Source of the DNA: Marinibacterium sp050389775
Lineage (GTDB): Bacteria; Pseudomonadota; Alphaproteobacteria; Rhodobacterales; Rhodobacteraceae
Length of the DNA: 64,000 nucleotides
NCBI RefSeq assembly: GCF_050389775.1
Contig: NZ_CP177144.1
Coordinates: forward strand, 3,658,001 to 3,722,000
Direction: 5' to 3'
Of this stretch, positions 24,817 through 32,106 are shown in pieces. Position 1 is the first letter of the stretch; the number at the start of each line of letters is the position of its first letter. The position numbers and the translations under genes are program-made. Under the pieces are notes generated by a model. It was given only the letters and a program-made list of their open reading frames with translations, made no database searches and had not been told where the DNA came from.

Positions 24817-25683
24817 ATGACCGAACCACTTCTCACCGCGACGGGCATCACCCGGCGCTTCGGCGGCATCACGGCCGTCGACCATGTCGACCTGCACGTG
24901 GCCGAGGGCGAATTCCTCTCGGTCATCGGGCCGAACGGGGCCGGCAAGACCACGCTGTTCAACCTGATCTCGGGCCAGGACCGCATGGACGAGGGCCAGG
25001 TCATGCTGGACGGCACCGACATCACCCGGTTCTCGCCCCACCAGATGGCCGAGATCGGCATGGCCCGGACCTTTCAGCACGGCCGTGTCTTCGGCAACCT
25101 GACGGTCATGGACAACGTGCTGATCGGCTGCCACACCCGGCTGCGGGCGGCGCGCTCGCGCACGCCGGTCGTGGCGCCGCTGGTCGAGATCCTCAAGGCG
25201 CTGGTGCGGCCGAAATCGGTGCGCGACGAGGAAGGGGCCATGCGCGCCGAGGTGCGCGAGATCGTGGCCACCTTCGGCGAGCGGCTGACACCGCGGATCG
25301 ATCAGCCGACCTATTCGCTGTCCTATGCCAACCGGCGCCGGGTCGAGATCGCCCGGGCGCTGGCCCTGCATCCGCGCATCCTGATCCTGGATGAGCCGAC
25401 TGCGGGCATGAACGAAAGCGAAACGGCCGAGATGCAGGCGATCATCGGCGATCTGAAGGCCCAGGGCCGGACGATCCTGCTGATCGAGCACAAGCTCAAC
25501 ATGGTCATGCAGCTGTCGGACCGGGTGATGGCGATGGACAACGGCAAGGTGATTTCCCAGGGCACGCCGGCCGAGGTGCGCAACGATCCCAAGGTGATCG
25601 AGGCCTACCTGGGCCATTCGACGATCGGCGGCGACACCCCGGCCGAGGCCGAGCTGATGCCCGCAATCGGAGGCGCGTCATGA
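24817..25683 (+). CDS. Branched-chain-amino-acid-type ABC ATPase, LivG-like
   Basis: 288 residues from the ATG at 24817, two bases after the permease stop. Walker A GPNGAGKTTLFN, signature region YSLSYANRRRVEIARALALHP (the LSGG motif is replaced by LSYANRR, common in LivG), Walker B LILDEPTAGMN. The C-terminal IEHKLNMVMQLSDRVMAMDNGKVISQGTP is LivG-like. Pairs with the LivF-like ATPase; the stop overlaps its start. Confidence 0.9.
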   Translation: MTEPLLTATGITRRFGGITAVDHVDLHVAEGEFLSVIGPNGAGKTTLFNLISGQDRMDEGQVMLDGTDITRFSPHQMAEIGMARTFQHGRVFGNLTVMDNVLIGCHTRLRAARSRTPVVAPLVEILKALVRPKSVRDEEGAMRAEVREIVATFGERLTPRIDQPTYSLSYANRRRVEIARALALHPRILILDEPTAGMNESETAEMQAIIGDLKAQGRTILLIEHKLNMVMQLSDRVMAMDNGKVISQGTPAEVRNDPKVIEAYLGHSTIGGDTPAEAELMPAIGGAS

Positions 25684-26405
25684 AGAAGCCGCTGCTGGAA
25701 CTGAAGAACTGCAATTCCTTCTACGGGCCGGTCCAGGTGCATTTCGATGTCTCGCTGAGCGTGCCCGAGCAATCCATCGTCTGCCTGCTGGGCGGCAATG
25801 CCTCGGGCAAGTCGACCACGATGAAGACAATCCTGGGCCTGCAGGTCCCCAAGACCGGGTCGGTCACGATGGAAGGCAAGGACATCACCGGCGCGCCGAC
25901 CTCGGAGATCGTGCGCGCGGGCATTTCGACCGTGCCCGAGGCGCGGCGATTGTTCGGCGACATGAGCGTGCGGGAAAACCTGCTGATGGGGGCCTATGTC
26001 CGCGAGGACCAGGCCGGCATCCAGGAGGATTACGAGCGCGTGCTCGACCTGTTCCCCCGGCTGAAGGAGCGCATCCGCCAGAAGGCGGGCACCATGTCGG
26101 GCGGTGAACAGCAGATGGTGGCCATGGCCCGGGCGCTGATGGGCCGGCCCAAGCTGATCATCATGGACGAGCCGACGATGGGCCTGTCGCCCAAGTATGT
26201 CGACCGGGTGCTCGAACTGATCGCCACGGTCAACAAGACCGGCGTGTCGATCTTCATGGTCGAACAGAACGCGTCCATGGCCCTGCGCATCGCCGATTAC
26301 GGCTATGTGCTGCAGACCGGGCGCATCGTGCTCGAAGGCCCGGCCGGCGACCTGCTGGCCGATCCGCGCATCCGCAGCGCCTACCTGGGCGAGGACGTGG
26401 CCTGA
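25680..26405 (+). CDS. Branched-chain-amino-acid-type ABC ATPase, LivF-like
   Basis: 241 residues, ATGA overlap with the LivG-like gene. Walker A GGNASGKSTTMK deviates from the common GxNGAGK (Ala-Ser in place of Gly-Ala); signature MSGGEQQMVAMARALMGRP and Walker B LIIMDEPTMGLSP are intact, followed by VEQNASMALRIADYGYVLQTGRI, characteristic of LivF. Completes the transporter. A strong GC-rich hairpin follows the stop. Confidence 0.9.
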   Translation: MKKPLLELKNCNSFYGPVQVHFDVSLSVPEQSIVCLLGGNASGKSTTMKTILGLQVPKTGSVTMEGKDITGAPTSEIVRAGISTVPEARRLFGDMSVRENLLMGAYVREDQAGIQEDYERVLDLFPRLKERIRQKAGTMSGGEQQMVAMARALMGRPKLIIMDEPTMGLSPKYVDRVLELIATVNKTGVSIFMVEQNASMALRIADYGYVLQTGRIVLEGPAGDLLADPRIRSAYLGEDVA

Positions 26406-26412
26406 GCCCTCA

Positions 26413-26440
26413 GGCCCGGCGGCAATTGCACCGCCGGGCC
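26413..26440 (+). terminator. Hairpin after the Liv ATPase genes
   Basis: Perfect 10-bp arms (GGCCCGGCGG 26413-26422, CCGCCGGGCC 26431-26440) around an 8-base loop, 8 bp after the stop. Followed by GCTTCGGGTT, no U-tract; may allow read-through into the aldolase gene 50 bp on. Confidence 0.6.
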
Positions 26441-26490
26441 GCTTCGGGTTACCAAGCGTCGCAGGCAGAACGACAGGGAAGGACAGCCGC

Positions 26491-27630
26491 ATGATCCCGG
26501 ATACGGCAGAGATCGGCTTTGACATTCCCGCCCGCCCCGGCGACGCGCTGAGCGACGTGATGACCCCGGCGCTGGTCATCGACCTGGACGCCTTTGACCG
26601 CAACATCGCCCGGATGCGCGCGTTCGTGACCGGCCACGGGCTGCGCCTGCGCGCCCATGCCAAGACCCACAAATCGGCCGACATCGCCCGCATCCAGATG
26701 CAGCGCGGCGGAGCCTGCGGGATCTGCTGCCAAAAGGTGTCCGAAGCCGAGGCGCTGGTCCGGGCGGGCATCACCGACGTGCTGGTGTCCAACGAGATCC
26801 ACGGCCCGCGCCGCGCCGCGCGGCTGGCGGCCCTGGCCGGACGGGCCCGGGTGCAGGTCTGTGTCGACGATGCCGGCCAGGTGGCCACCCTGTCCCATGC
26901 GGCCGAGGCCGCGGGCACCCGGATCGGCGTGCTGGTGGAAATCGACGTGGGCGCCGGGCGTTGCGGCCTGCCCCCCGGGCCGGCCGCCGTCGAACTGGCC
27001 CGCCGGATCGACGAAGCCCCGGGGCTGTCCTTCAACGGGTTGCAGGCCTACCAGGGCGCGTTGCAGCACATCCGCGATCCGCAGGCCCGGGCCGAGGCCG
27101 CCCATGCGGCCGCCCGTGCGACGGCCCTGACCCGCACGGCGCTGACCGAGGCCGGATTTGCCTGCGAGACCATCGGTGGGGCGGGCACCGGGTCCTTCAC
27201 GCTGGATGCCGGGCTGGGCGAGATCAACGAGCTGCAATGCGGGTCCTATGTCTTCATGGATGCCGATTACGACCGCGTCACCGGGGCCGATGGCAGCCGG
27301 CCCGGCGGCATGGAAAACGCCCTGTTCGTGATGGCCGAGGTCATGAGCCGTCCCGGCCCCGACCGGGCGATCTGCGACGCCGGGCTCAAGGCCCTGTCGG
27401 TCGACAGCGGGTTGCCGCGCATCGACCGCGACGGGCTGCGCTATACCGGGGCGTCGGACGAACATGGCACGATCAGCGATCCCCGGGGCCTGTTGACGCC
27501 GGGCGACCGGGTCATGCTGGTGCCCGGCCATTGCGACCCGACCTGCAACCTTTACGATTGGTATGTCGGCCTGCGCGGCGGTGTCGTCGAAACGCTCTGG
27601 CCGGTGACCGCCCGGGGCAAGCTTTACTGA
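26491..27630 (+). CDS. D-threonine aldolase / 3-hydroxyaspartate aldolase family (type III-fold PLP enzyme)
   Basis: 379 residues, metal-dependent DSD1-type PLP enzyme. The Schiff-base Lys is in RAHAKTHKSADIA (Lys58). The metal site is His347 and Asp349 in VPGHCDPTCNLYDW, at the positions reported for D-threonine aldolases. The Gly-rich phosphate site GGAGTGSF is present. It splits a beta-hydroxy amino acid into glycine plus an aldehyde: D-threonine, or (with glyoxylate) 3-hydroxyaspartate, as BhcC does. No bhcA/B/D genes are seen here, so D-threonine-like substrates are at least as likely. Placed behind a Liv-type importer, it probably degrades what that system brings in. Confidence 0.85.
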   Translation: MIPDTAEIGFDIPARPGDALSDVMTPALVIDLDAFDRNIARMRAFVTGHGLRLRAHAKTHKSADIARIQMQRGGACGICCQKVSEAEALVRAGITDVLVSNEIHGPRRAARLAALAGRARVQVCVDDAGQVATLSHAAEAAGTRIGVLVEIDVGAGRCGLPPGPAAVELARRIDEAPGLSFNGLQAYQGALQHIRDPQARAEAAHAAARATALTRTALTEAGFACETIGGAGTGSFTLDAGLGEINELQCGSYVFMDADYDRVTGADGSRPGGMENALFVMAEVMSRPGPDRAICDAGLKALSVDSGLPRIDRDGLRYTGASDEHGTISDPRGLLTPGDRVMLVPGHCDPTCNLYDWYVGLRGGVVETLWPVTARGKLY

Positions 27631-28183
27631 CCAACCGCCCCGACCCGGCCGCCCCGACCGGCCCCCGTTGAGCGGACCGGGCGCCCCCGTCACTGGCCGA
27701 ACCGGCGACGGGACGTGGGTGTCGATCCAGCGCGTGACGGGGTGTGTCACAGCCCGCTTGCGGAGCGCGGGCAGGCCATCCGCAACTGACACCGACGGTC
27801 GGTCGGCCCTTCCATCGCTCCGGCCACCCTCTCTGGTCCGCTCGCCGCTCTCTGTCTGGTCGCAGGCGTCTGGCCGGTCGCCACCCTCTGTCGTCTGACC
27901 ACCCGGTCGCCACCCTCTGTCGTCTGACCACCCTGTACTGCCGGTCCGGCCCTCACCCTTTCCCGCCCACCGGGCCGCCCCCCTCTCCGATCCGGCCAAC
28001 CCGCTCCAACTGCCCGTTTCCACGGCACCGGGGTGAAAAACAACGCCGTCCCACGCCGGTTACAACGCTGGCGCCAACGGTGATGCTCCAGACCTCTGCC
28101 CGTAGCTGTCGCAACGACGCCCGCCCCGCTCCGGGGTGCCGGCCGTCGCCTTTTCCCGTTGCCGATCCACCGCGAGGTCCCGG
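27631..28183. other. Gene-free region with direct repeats before the ECF sigma gene
   Basis: About 550 bp with unusual C/T-rich plus-strand composition, many CCACCCTCT, GGTCG and CTGTCTGGTCG-like words, and a perfect 29-bp tandem duplication (27874-27931). Open frames exist on both strands but are low-complexity and lack plausible starts. The last bases carry GAGGT, the ribosome-binding site of the sigma factor gene. Presumably it holds that gene's promoter. Confidence 0.55.
27874..27931. repeat. Perfect 29-bp tandem direct repeat (two copies)
   Basis: Copies at 27874-27902 and 27903-27931 are identical and begin CCGGTCGCCACCCTCTGTCG. Degenerate relatives lie just upstream (about 27820-27873). 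It lies in non-coding DNA 250 bp upstream of the ECF sigma factor gene. Confidence 0.9.
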
Positions 28184-28774
28184 ATGTCCGCCATTGCCCG
28201 CCCGATTGCCCCGCCCGCCCCCGGCCTGCCCGCCGCCGCCGCAGATGACGATGCCGCCCTGCTCACCCGCATCGCCCGGGGCGACAGCGCCGCAATGCGC
28301 GCATTCTACGAACGCCACAACGATGCCCTGCGGGCCTTCCTGCGCAGCCGTTGCCAGGACGAGGCCCTGTCCGAAGACATCGTGCACGACACCATGTTGC
28401 TGATCTGGAACCAGCCGCCCCGCCACGGCGGGCGCTCCAGCGTGCGCACCTGGCTCTTTGCCATCGCGCGCAACAAGCTGGTCGACCGGATGCGCCGTTC
28501 GGCCCCTCTGTCCTTCGTCGACATCCTGCCCGACCGGGTCAGCGAGGCGCCCGATGCCCAGACCGTGGTCGAAGCCGCCCAGGATGCCCACCGCCTGCGC
28601 GACGCCATGGCCCGGCTGAAACCGGCGCAAAGGGTGGTGCTGCGGCTGGCCTATTTCGAAGACATGACCTGCGAGGACATCGCCCGGATCGAAGGCATTC
28701 CACTGGGTACGGTCAAGACCCGCATCCACCACGCCAAGCGCGCGCTGATGCACGGGCTGGCCCGGCGCGGCTAG
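28184..28774 (+). CDS. ECF-type RNA polymerase sigma factor
   Basis: 196 residues from the ATG at 28184 (GAGGT upstream). Region 2 covers LLTRIARGDSAAMRAFYERHNDALRAFL with the promoter-melting helix SSVRTWLFAIARNKLVDRMRR. Region 4 reads LKPAQRVVLRLAYFEDMTCEDIARIEGIPLGTVKTRIHHAKRAL, a standard -35 recognition helix-turn-helix. The N-terminus is an Ala/Pro-rich extension of about 25 residues. No anti-sigma factor gene is adjacent: downstream is a convergent carrier-protein gene and upstream a repeat-rich gap. Regulation could be transcriptional or by a distant anti-sigma. Confidence 0.9.
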   Translation: MSAIARPIAPPAPGLPAAAADDDAALLTRIARGDSAAMRAFYERHNDALRAFLRSRCQDEALSEDIVHDTMLLIWNQPPRHGGRSSVRTWLFAIARNKLVDRMRRSAPLSFVDILPDRVSEAPDAQTVVEAAQDAHRLRDAMARLKPAQRVVLRLAYFEDMTCEDIARIEGIPLGTVKTRIHHAKRALMHGLARRG

Positions 28775-28822
28775 GCGCCGCGTGGGTGGCTCCGCCATGG
28801 CCCCGGCCAGGGCGCCGCGCGG

Positions 28823-29056
28823 TCAGGCGGCGCTGCGCGAGACCATGGCCAGGATCGCATCCAGCGTCTCGAAATTCTCCTCGACGACCTCTTCCAGGGG
28901 CAGTTCGCGGCCGGTCTCCTGTTCGATGGCCGTGATCATTTCCATCAGCTTGAGCGAATCCAGCATGCCCGCCGCCAGCAACGGCGTATCCCGCGCCAGG
29001 GTCGCGGCATCGGCCCCGGTATTGGCGGCAATCCAGTTTTTCAGAAAATCTTCCAT
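28823..29056 (-). CDS. Acyl/peptidyl carrier protein
   Basis: 77 residues. The phosphopantetheine attachment motif is GMLDSLKLMEMI with Ser34. Four-helix ACP pattern: MEDFLKNWIAAN, then LLAAGMLDSL, then ELPLEEVVEENFETLDAIL. It differs from fatty-acid ACP (no DSLDTVEL) and resembles DltC/PltL-type stand-alone carriers. It is the last gene of the minus-strand operon, 28 bp after the adenylating enzyme that presumably loads it. The bound intermediate would be an aminoacyl or oxidised aminoacyl thioester. Confidence 0.85.
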   Translation of the reverse strand: MEDFLKNWIAANTGADAATLARDTPLLAAGMLDSLKLMEMITAIEQETGRELPLEEVVEENFETLDAILAMVSRSAA

Positions 29057-29084
29057 GGTTACTCTCTGATTGTCATTTCGGTGA

Positions 29085-30875
29085 TCATGAACGTCCCGCC
29101 AGAGCGGCGGGGGGAAATAGCTGATCGGCCAGGGCGCGTCGGTCGATCTTGCCGCTGCTCGTGCGTGGCATCGCATCGACCGGCACCACCTGCGCGGGCC
29201 GCGATTGCGGCGGCAGGCGCTCGGCCAGGGCGGCGGTCACGGCGGTTGTCAGGTCGACGGCCGGCCCGTTCGTCATCGGCACCGCTCCGTCCGTCGGGGG
29301 CGCCGGCACTTCCGTTGCGGGCGCCGGCCCGTCCTTCGCTGGCGCCACCCCGTCCGTCTCGGGCACCGCCCCGTCCGCCTCGGACCCTGCCCCGACACCC
29401 GCCGGCAGGACGGCCAGGATGATCCGCGTGGTGCCATCGCGGGAAACCTGCGGCAGGGCAACGGCCAGGGCCACGCCGGGGATGTCCTGCGCGGCGGCCT
29501 CGATCTCGCCGGTTTCGACGCGAAAGCCCCGCACCTTGACCTGGGCATCGCGGCGGCCGAGGAAGACCACCCCGCCGTCCGGCCCGATCCGCCCGTAATC
29601 ACCGGTGCGATAGCTGTCGGGCGCCCCGTCCAGCCGCGCGGCCTGGGTCAATTCGGGGCGTTGCCAATAGCCGGCCATGACCGACGGCCCCACCACGCAG
29701 ATCTCGCCCTCTTCGCCCGGCGGCAGCGGCCGGCCGTCCGTATCGCGAATGGTGATCGCGGCATGCGCACAGGGCTGGCCGATGGGCACGTCGACCCAGC
29801 CCGGGTCGATGCCCTCGACCACGTGGCAGCAGATCACGTTGGTTTCGGTCGGCCCGTAAAGATTGGCAAACCGCGTGTCCGGCAGGGCGGTGACCAGCTG
29901 GCGCAGGGTGGCCGCCGGCAGGACCTCGCCGGCGGACAGCAGCCAGCGCAGCCCCTCGGGCCGGGCCCGTTCAAAGGCCCGCAGCCCGGTCAGCAGGCGC
30001 AGCTGGGTCGGCACGGTATACAGCACCGACACCCGGTGATCGCGGATCGCGCCCATGACCTCCTGGGCAAAGCCGGCCCGGGCATCGGGCAGCAGGTGGA
30101 CCCGCGCGCCCAGCCGGAGGGCGGCGTGGATATCCAGGACCGACAGGTCGAAATGCATTGGCGCCAGGCTGAGGAAACGGTCGGCGCCGGTCAGGGCAAA
30201 CGTGGCCACGGCCCAGTCGATGAAGGTGGCCAGGTTGCCATGGCTCAGCACCACACCCTTGGGTCGCCCGGTCGAACCCGAGGTCATCAGGATCATGGCC
30301 GGTTGGTCATCGGCCGGGGCCACCAGCGCGATGGGCGCGGCCATGGGCAGAGTGTCGGGCGCATCGGGCGCGGTCTCGATCCGGGTGCCCGGCCCGTCGC
30401 CCAGCGTGGCGGCGATGGGCCCGGCGGCAAAGACCAGCCCCGGCGCCAGGTCGTCCAGCATGGCCCGCAGCCGCGTCGGCGGGGCGGCGGGATCGAGCGG
30501 CACGGCCACGGCCCCGGCGGCAAAGGCGGCCAGCATGATCATCACGGCCGACGGGCCCTTTGGCAGGCAGATCGCCACCCGGTCGCCCGGGGCCACCTGC
30601 CCGGCGATCCAGCCGGCCAGCCCGGCGGTGCGCCGGATCAGGTCCGGGCCGACAAGCGCGCCGCCTTTGGCCATGGCGGCGTCATTGCCAACGTCGCGCC
30701 CCTTGACGGTGCCGCTGCCATTGCCTGCGACGGGGCCTGTGAGCGCGTCGCCCCCCTTGCCCACGTGATCCGCGTCATTCCCACTGCCCGCGCGTCCCGC
30801 GTCGCCACCTTTGCCCGCCCGGCTCGCGCCCGGCCAGCTCAGCCCGGCGCCCGGGGCGATCAGCGCAACGCTCAT
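29085..30875 (-). CDS. Amino-acid-type adenylating enzyme (AMP-forming, PltF/DltA-like)
   Basis: 596 residues; the ATG overlaps the dehydrogenase stop. The adenylation core is complete: A3 LMTSGSTGRPKGV (near 195-207), the FDLSVLDIH segment whose Asp binds the alpha-amino group in amino-acid-activating members, NLYGPTETNV, YRTGDYGRIGPDG, GRRDAQVKVRGFRVE and the catalytic Lys in RTSSGKIDRRAL (near 575). Two low-complexity insertions stand out: a Gly/Ala/Asp-rich stretch near residues 11-66 and a set of seven-residue repeats near 498-532 inside the C-terminal subdomain. Expected reaction: amino acid plus ATP, then transfer to the carrier protein encoded next to it. Amino acid not determined; proline is suggested by the dehydrogenase partner. 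Confidence 0.85.
   Translation of the reverse strand: MSVALIAPGAGLSWPGASRAGKGGDAGRAGSGNDADHVGKGGDALTGPVAGNGSGTVKGRDVGNDAAMAKGGALVGPDLIRRTAGLAGWIAGQVAPGDRVAICLPKGPSAVMIMLAAFAAGAVAVPLDPAAPPTRLRAMLDDLAPGLVFAAGPIAATLGDGPGTRIETAPDAPDTLPMAAPIALVAPADDQPAMILMTSGSTGRPKGVVLSHGNLATFIDWAVATFALTGADRFLSLAPMHFDLSVLDIHAALRLGARVHLLPDARAGFAQEVMGAIRDHRVSVLYTVPTQLRLLTGLRAFERARPEGLRWLLSAGEVLPAATLRQLVTALPDTRFANLYGPTETNVICCHVVEGIDPGWVDVPIGQPCAHAAITIRDTDGRPLPPGEEGEICVVGPSVMAGYWQRPELTQAARLDGAPDSYRTGDYGRIGPDGGVVFLGRRDAQVKVRGFRVETGEIEAAAQDIPGVALAVALPQVSRDGTTRIILAVLPAGVGAGSEADGAVPETDGVAPAKDGPAPATEVPAPPTDGAVPMTNGPAVDLTTAVTAALAERLPPQSRPAQVVPVDAMPRTSSGKIDRRALADQLFPPAALAGRS
29278..29382 (-). repeat. 21-bp imperfect tandem repeat in the adenylating-enzyme gene
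   Basis: Five consecutive 21-bp units (29278, 29299, 29320, 29341, 29362), each beginning GGCRCC on the plus strand. In frame they encode seven-residue units of the type Thr-Asp-Gly-Ala-Val-Pro-Glu. The length preserves the reading frame. Confidence 0.85.
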
Positions 30876-32002
30876 CGTTCCAGCCCCGAGGCGATGGCAT
30901 TGAGCTGGATATGCGACGTGCCCGAGGCCGACAGCGTGCCCATCACGTCAGTCAGCGCCGTGGCCAGGCCCATCTCGTCAAGCCAGCCGGCCCCGGCCAT
31001 CAGCTCTTGCAGGCCCCGGGCCGAGGACACCAGCGCCCGGCTGATGGCCAGCTTGGCCATGGCCGGGTAGATCACCGCGCCCTCGTCGGCCTCCAGCGCC
31101 CCGGCCCCGCGATAGAGCAGCAGCCGGGCCATTTCCTGTTCGACGCGCAATTCGGCCAGGGCATGGGCCACGGCCTGCTGGGCGATCAGCCGGCCGCGCG
31201 AATTCTGCCGCCCGCTCAGCGCCCGGGTCACGGCGACAAGGTCACGCTCGGCCGCGCCCAGGAACCCGGCCAGGATGCAGCTGCGCTCCCAGCGCATGAC
31301 CGACAGCAGGATGCCCAGGCCCTGCCCCGGCCGGCCCAGCACGTGGTCGCGGTCCAGCCGGACATTGTCGAAATGGATCTCGGCCATGGGCGCCTCGCGC
31401 AGGCCGATATGGCTGGTCAATGGCGTGACGCGCAGGCCCGGCAGGTCGGTCGGCACGGCCAGAACACTGCTCTGCAGGGCCGATGTCGCGCCCTGGCGGG
31501 TGGCATTGACCACCAGAAGATCGGCCAGCGGGCCGTTGGACACCAGCGTCTTGGTGCCCGTCAGGGTCAGCCCCGGCCCGTCGGCATCGAACGCCGCCAG
31601 CACCCGGCCATTGCCCGTGTCCGACCCGCCCTGGGGTTCGGTCAGGGCCAGCGCGCCGATGGCCGCGCCGCTGGCCAGGCGGGGCAGCCAGGCCGCCCGC
31701 AGCGCCGGCCCGGCGTGGTTCTGAAGCGCCATGGCACAGCCGAAGAGATGCGCGCCCATGGAAAAGAGCGCCGCCCGCGACAGCCCGCCCCGGCCAAGCG
31801 CCTCGGCCACCAGCACGGTGTCGACGGCCCCCAGCCCCTGGCCGCCATGGTCCCGGTCCAGGCAGAGGCCCAGCCAGCCCTCGGCCCCGGCCGCCGGCCA
31901 AAAGCCCCGCCCGGCCGGTGTAAGCGCCGGGTCAAAGGCTTCGGCCGCCTGGCGCGCGCGGTCGATCAATGCGGCCTGGGTCTTGGTTGTCGAAAAGTCC
32001 AT
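30872..32002 (-). CDS. Acyl-CoA dehydrogenase family protein, probable aminoacyl-carrier dehydrogenase (PltE-like)
   Basis: 376 residues, full acyl-CoA dehydrogenase fold: N-terminal helices, the substrate/FAD strand segment IGALALTEPQGGSDTGNG, and a C-terminal helical bundle. The Glu usually found in the YEGT motif near the C-terminus is absent (the sequence reads LSASGTSHIQL). Instead there is a Glu at residue 239 in MRWERSCILAG, the location used by isovaleryl-CoA and prolyl-carrier dehydrogenases. With an adenylating enzyme and a carrier next to it, oxidation of a carrier-bound amino acid (for example prolyl to pyrrolyl) is the best guess. Start 104 bp after the glycan gene, stop overlapping the ligase gene. 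Confidence 0.78.
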   Translation of the reverse strand: MDFSTTKTQAALIDRARQAAEAFDPALTPAGRGFWPAAGAEGWLGLCLDRDHGGQGLGAVDTVLVAEALGRGGLSRAALFSMGAHLFGCAMALQNHAGPALRAAWLPRLASGAAIGALALTEPQGGSDTGNGRVLAAFDADGPGLTLTGTKTLVSNGPLADLLVVNATRQGATSALQSSVLAVPTDLPGLRVTPLTSHIGLREAPMAEIHFDNVRLDRDHVLGRPGQGLGILLSVMRWERSCILAGFLGAAERDLVAVTRALSGRQNSRGRLIAQQAVAHALAELRVEQEMARLLLYRGAGALEADEGAVIYPAMAKLAISRALVSSARGLQELMAGAGWLDEMGLATALTDVMGTLSASGTSHIQLNAIASGLER

Positions 32003-32106
32003 CAGCTGTTCTTTGTCCTGAAATCCGTCTTGCCCTGTTCCCGGGCCGCCCGGCCGGCGCCCGGCTCATGCCCGTGCGCCGGACCTGTCCTGTTTCATTC
32101 CCGTTT

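Noticed and set aside
27874..27931. CRISPR array
   Set aside because: The two 29-bp copies are directly adjacent with no spacers and no cas genes nearby; it is a simple tandem duplication.
27744..28403. Open frames in the repeat-rich gap before the ECF sigma gene
   Set aside because: Pro/Ser/Arg-rich translations without start signals; they run into the sigma factor gene in another frame and reflect repeat DNA.
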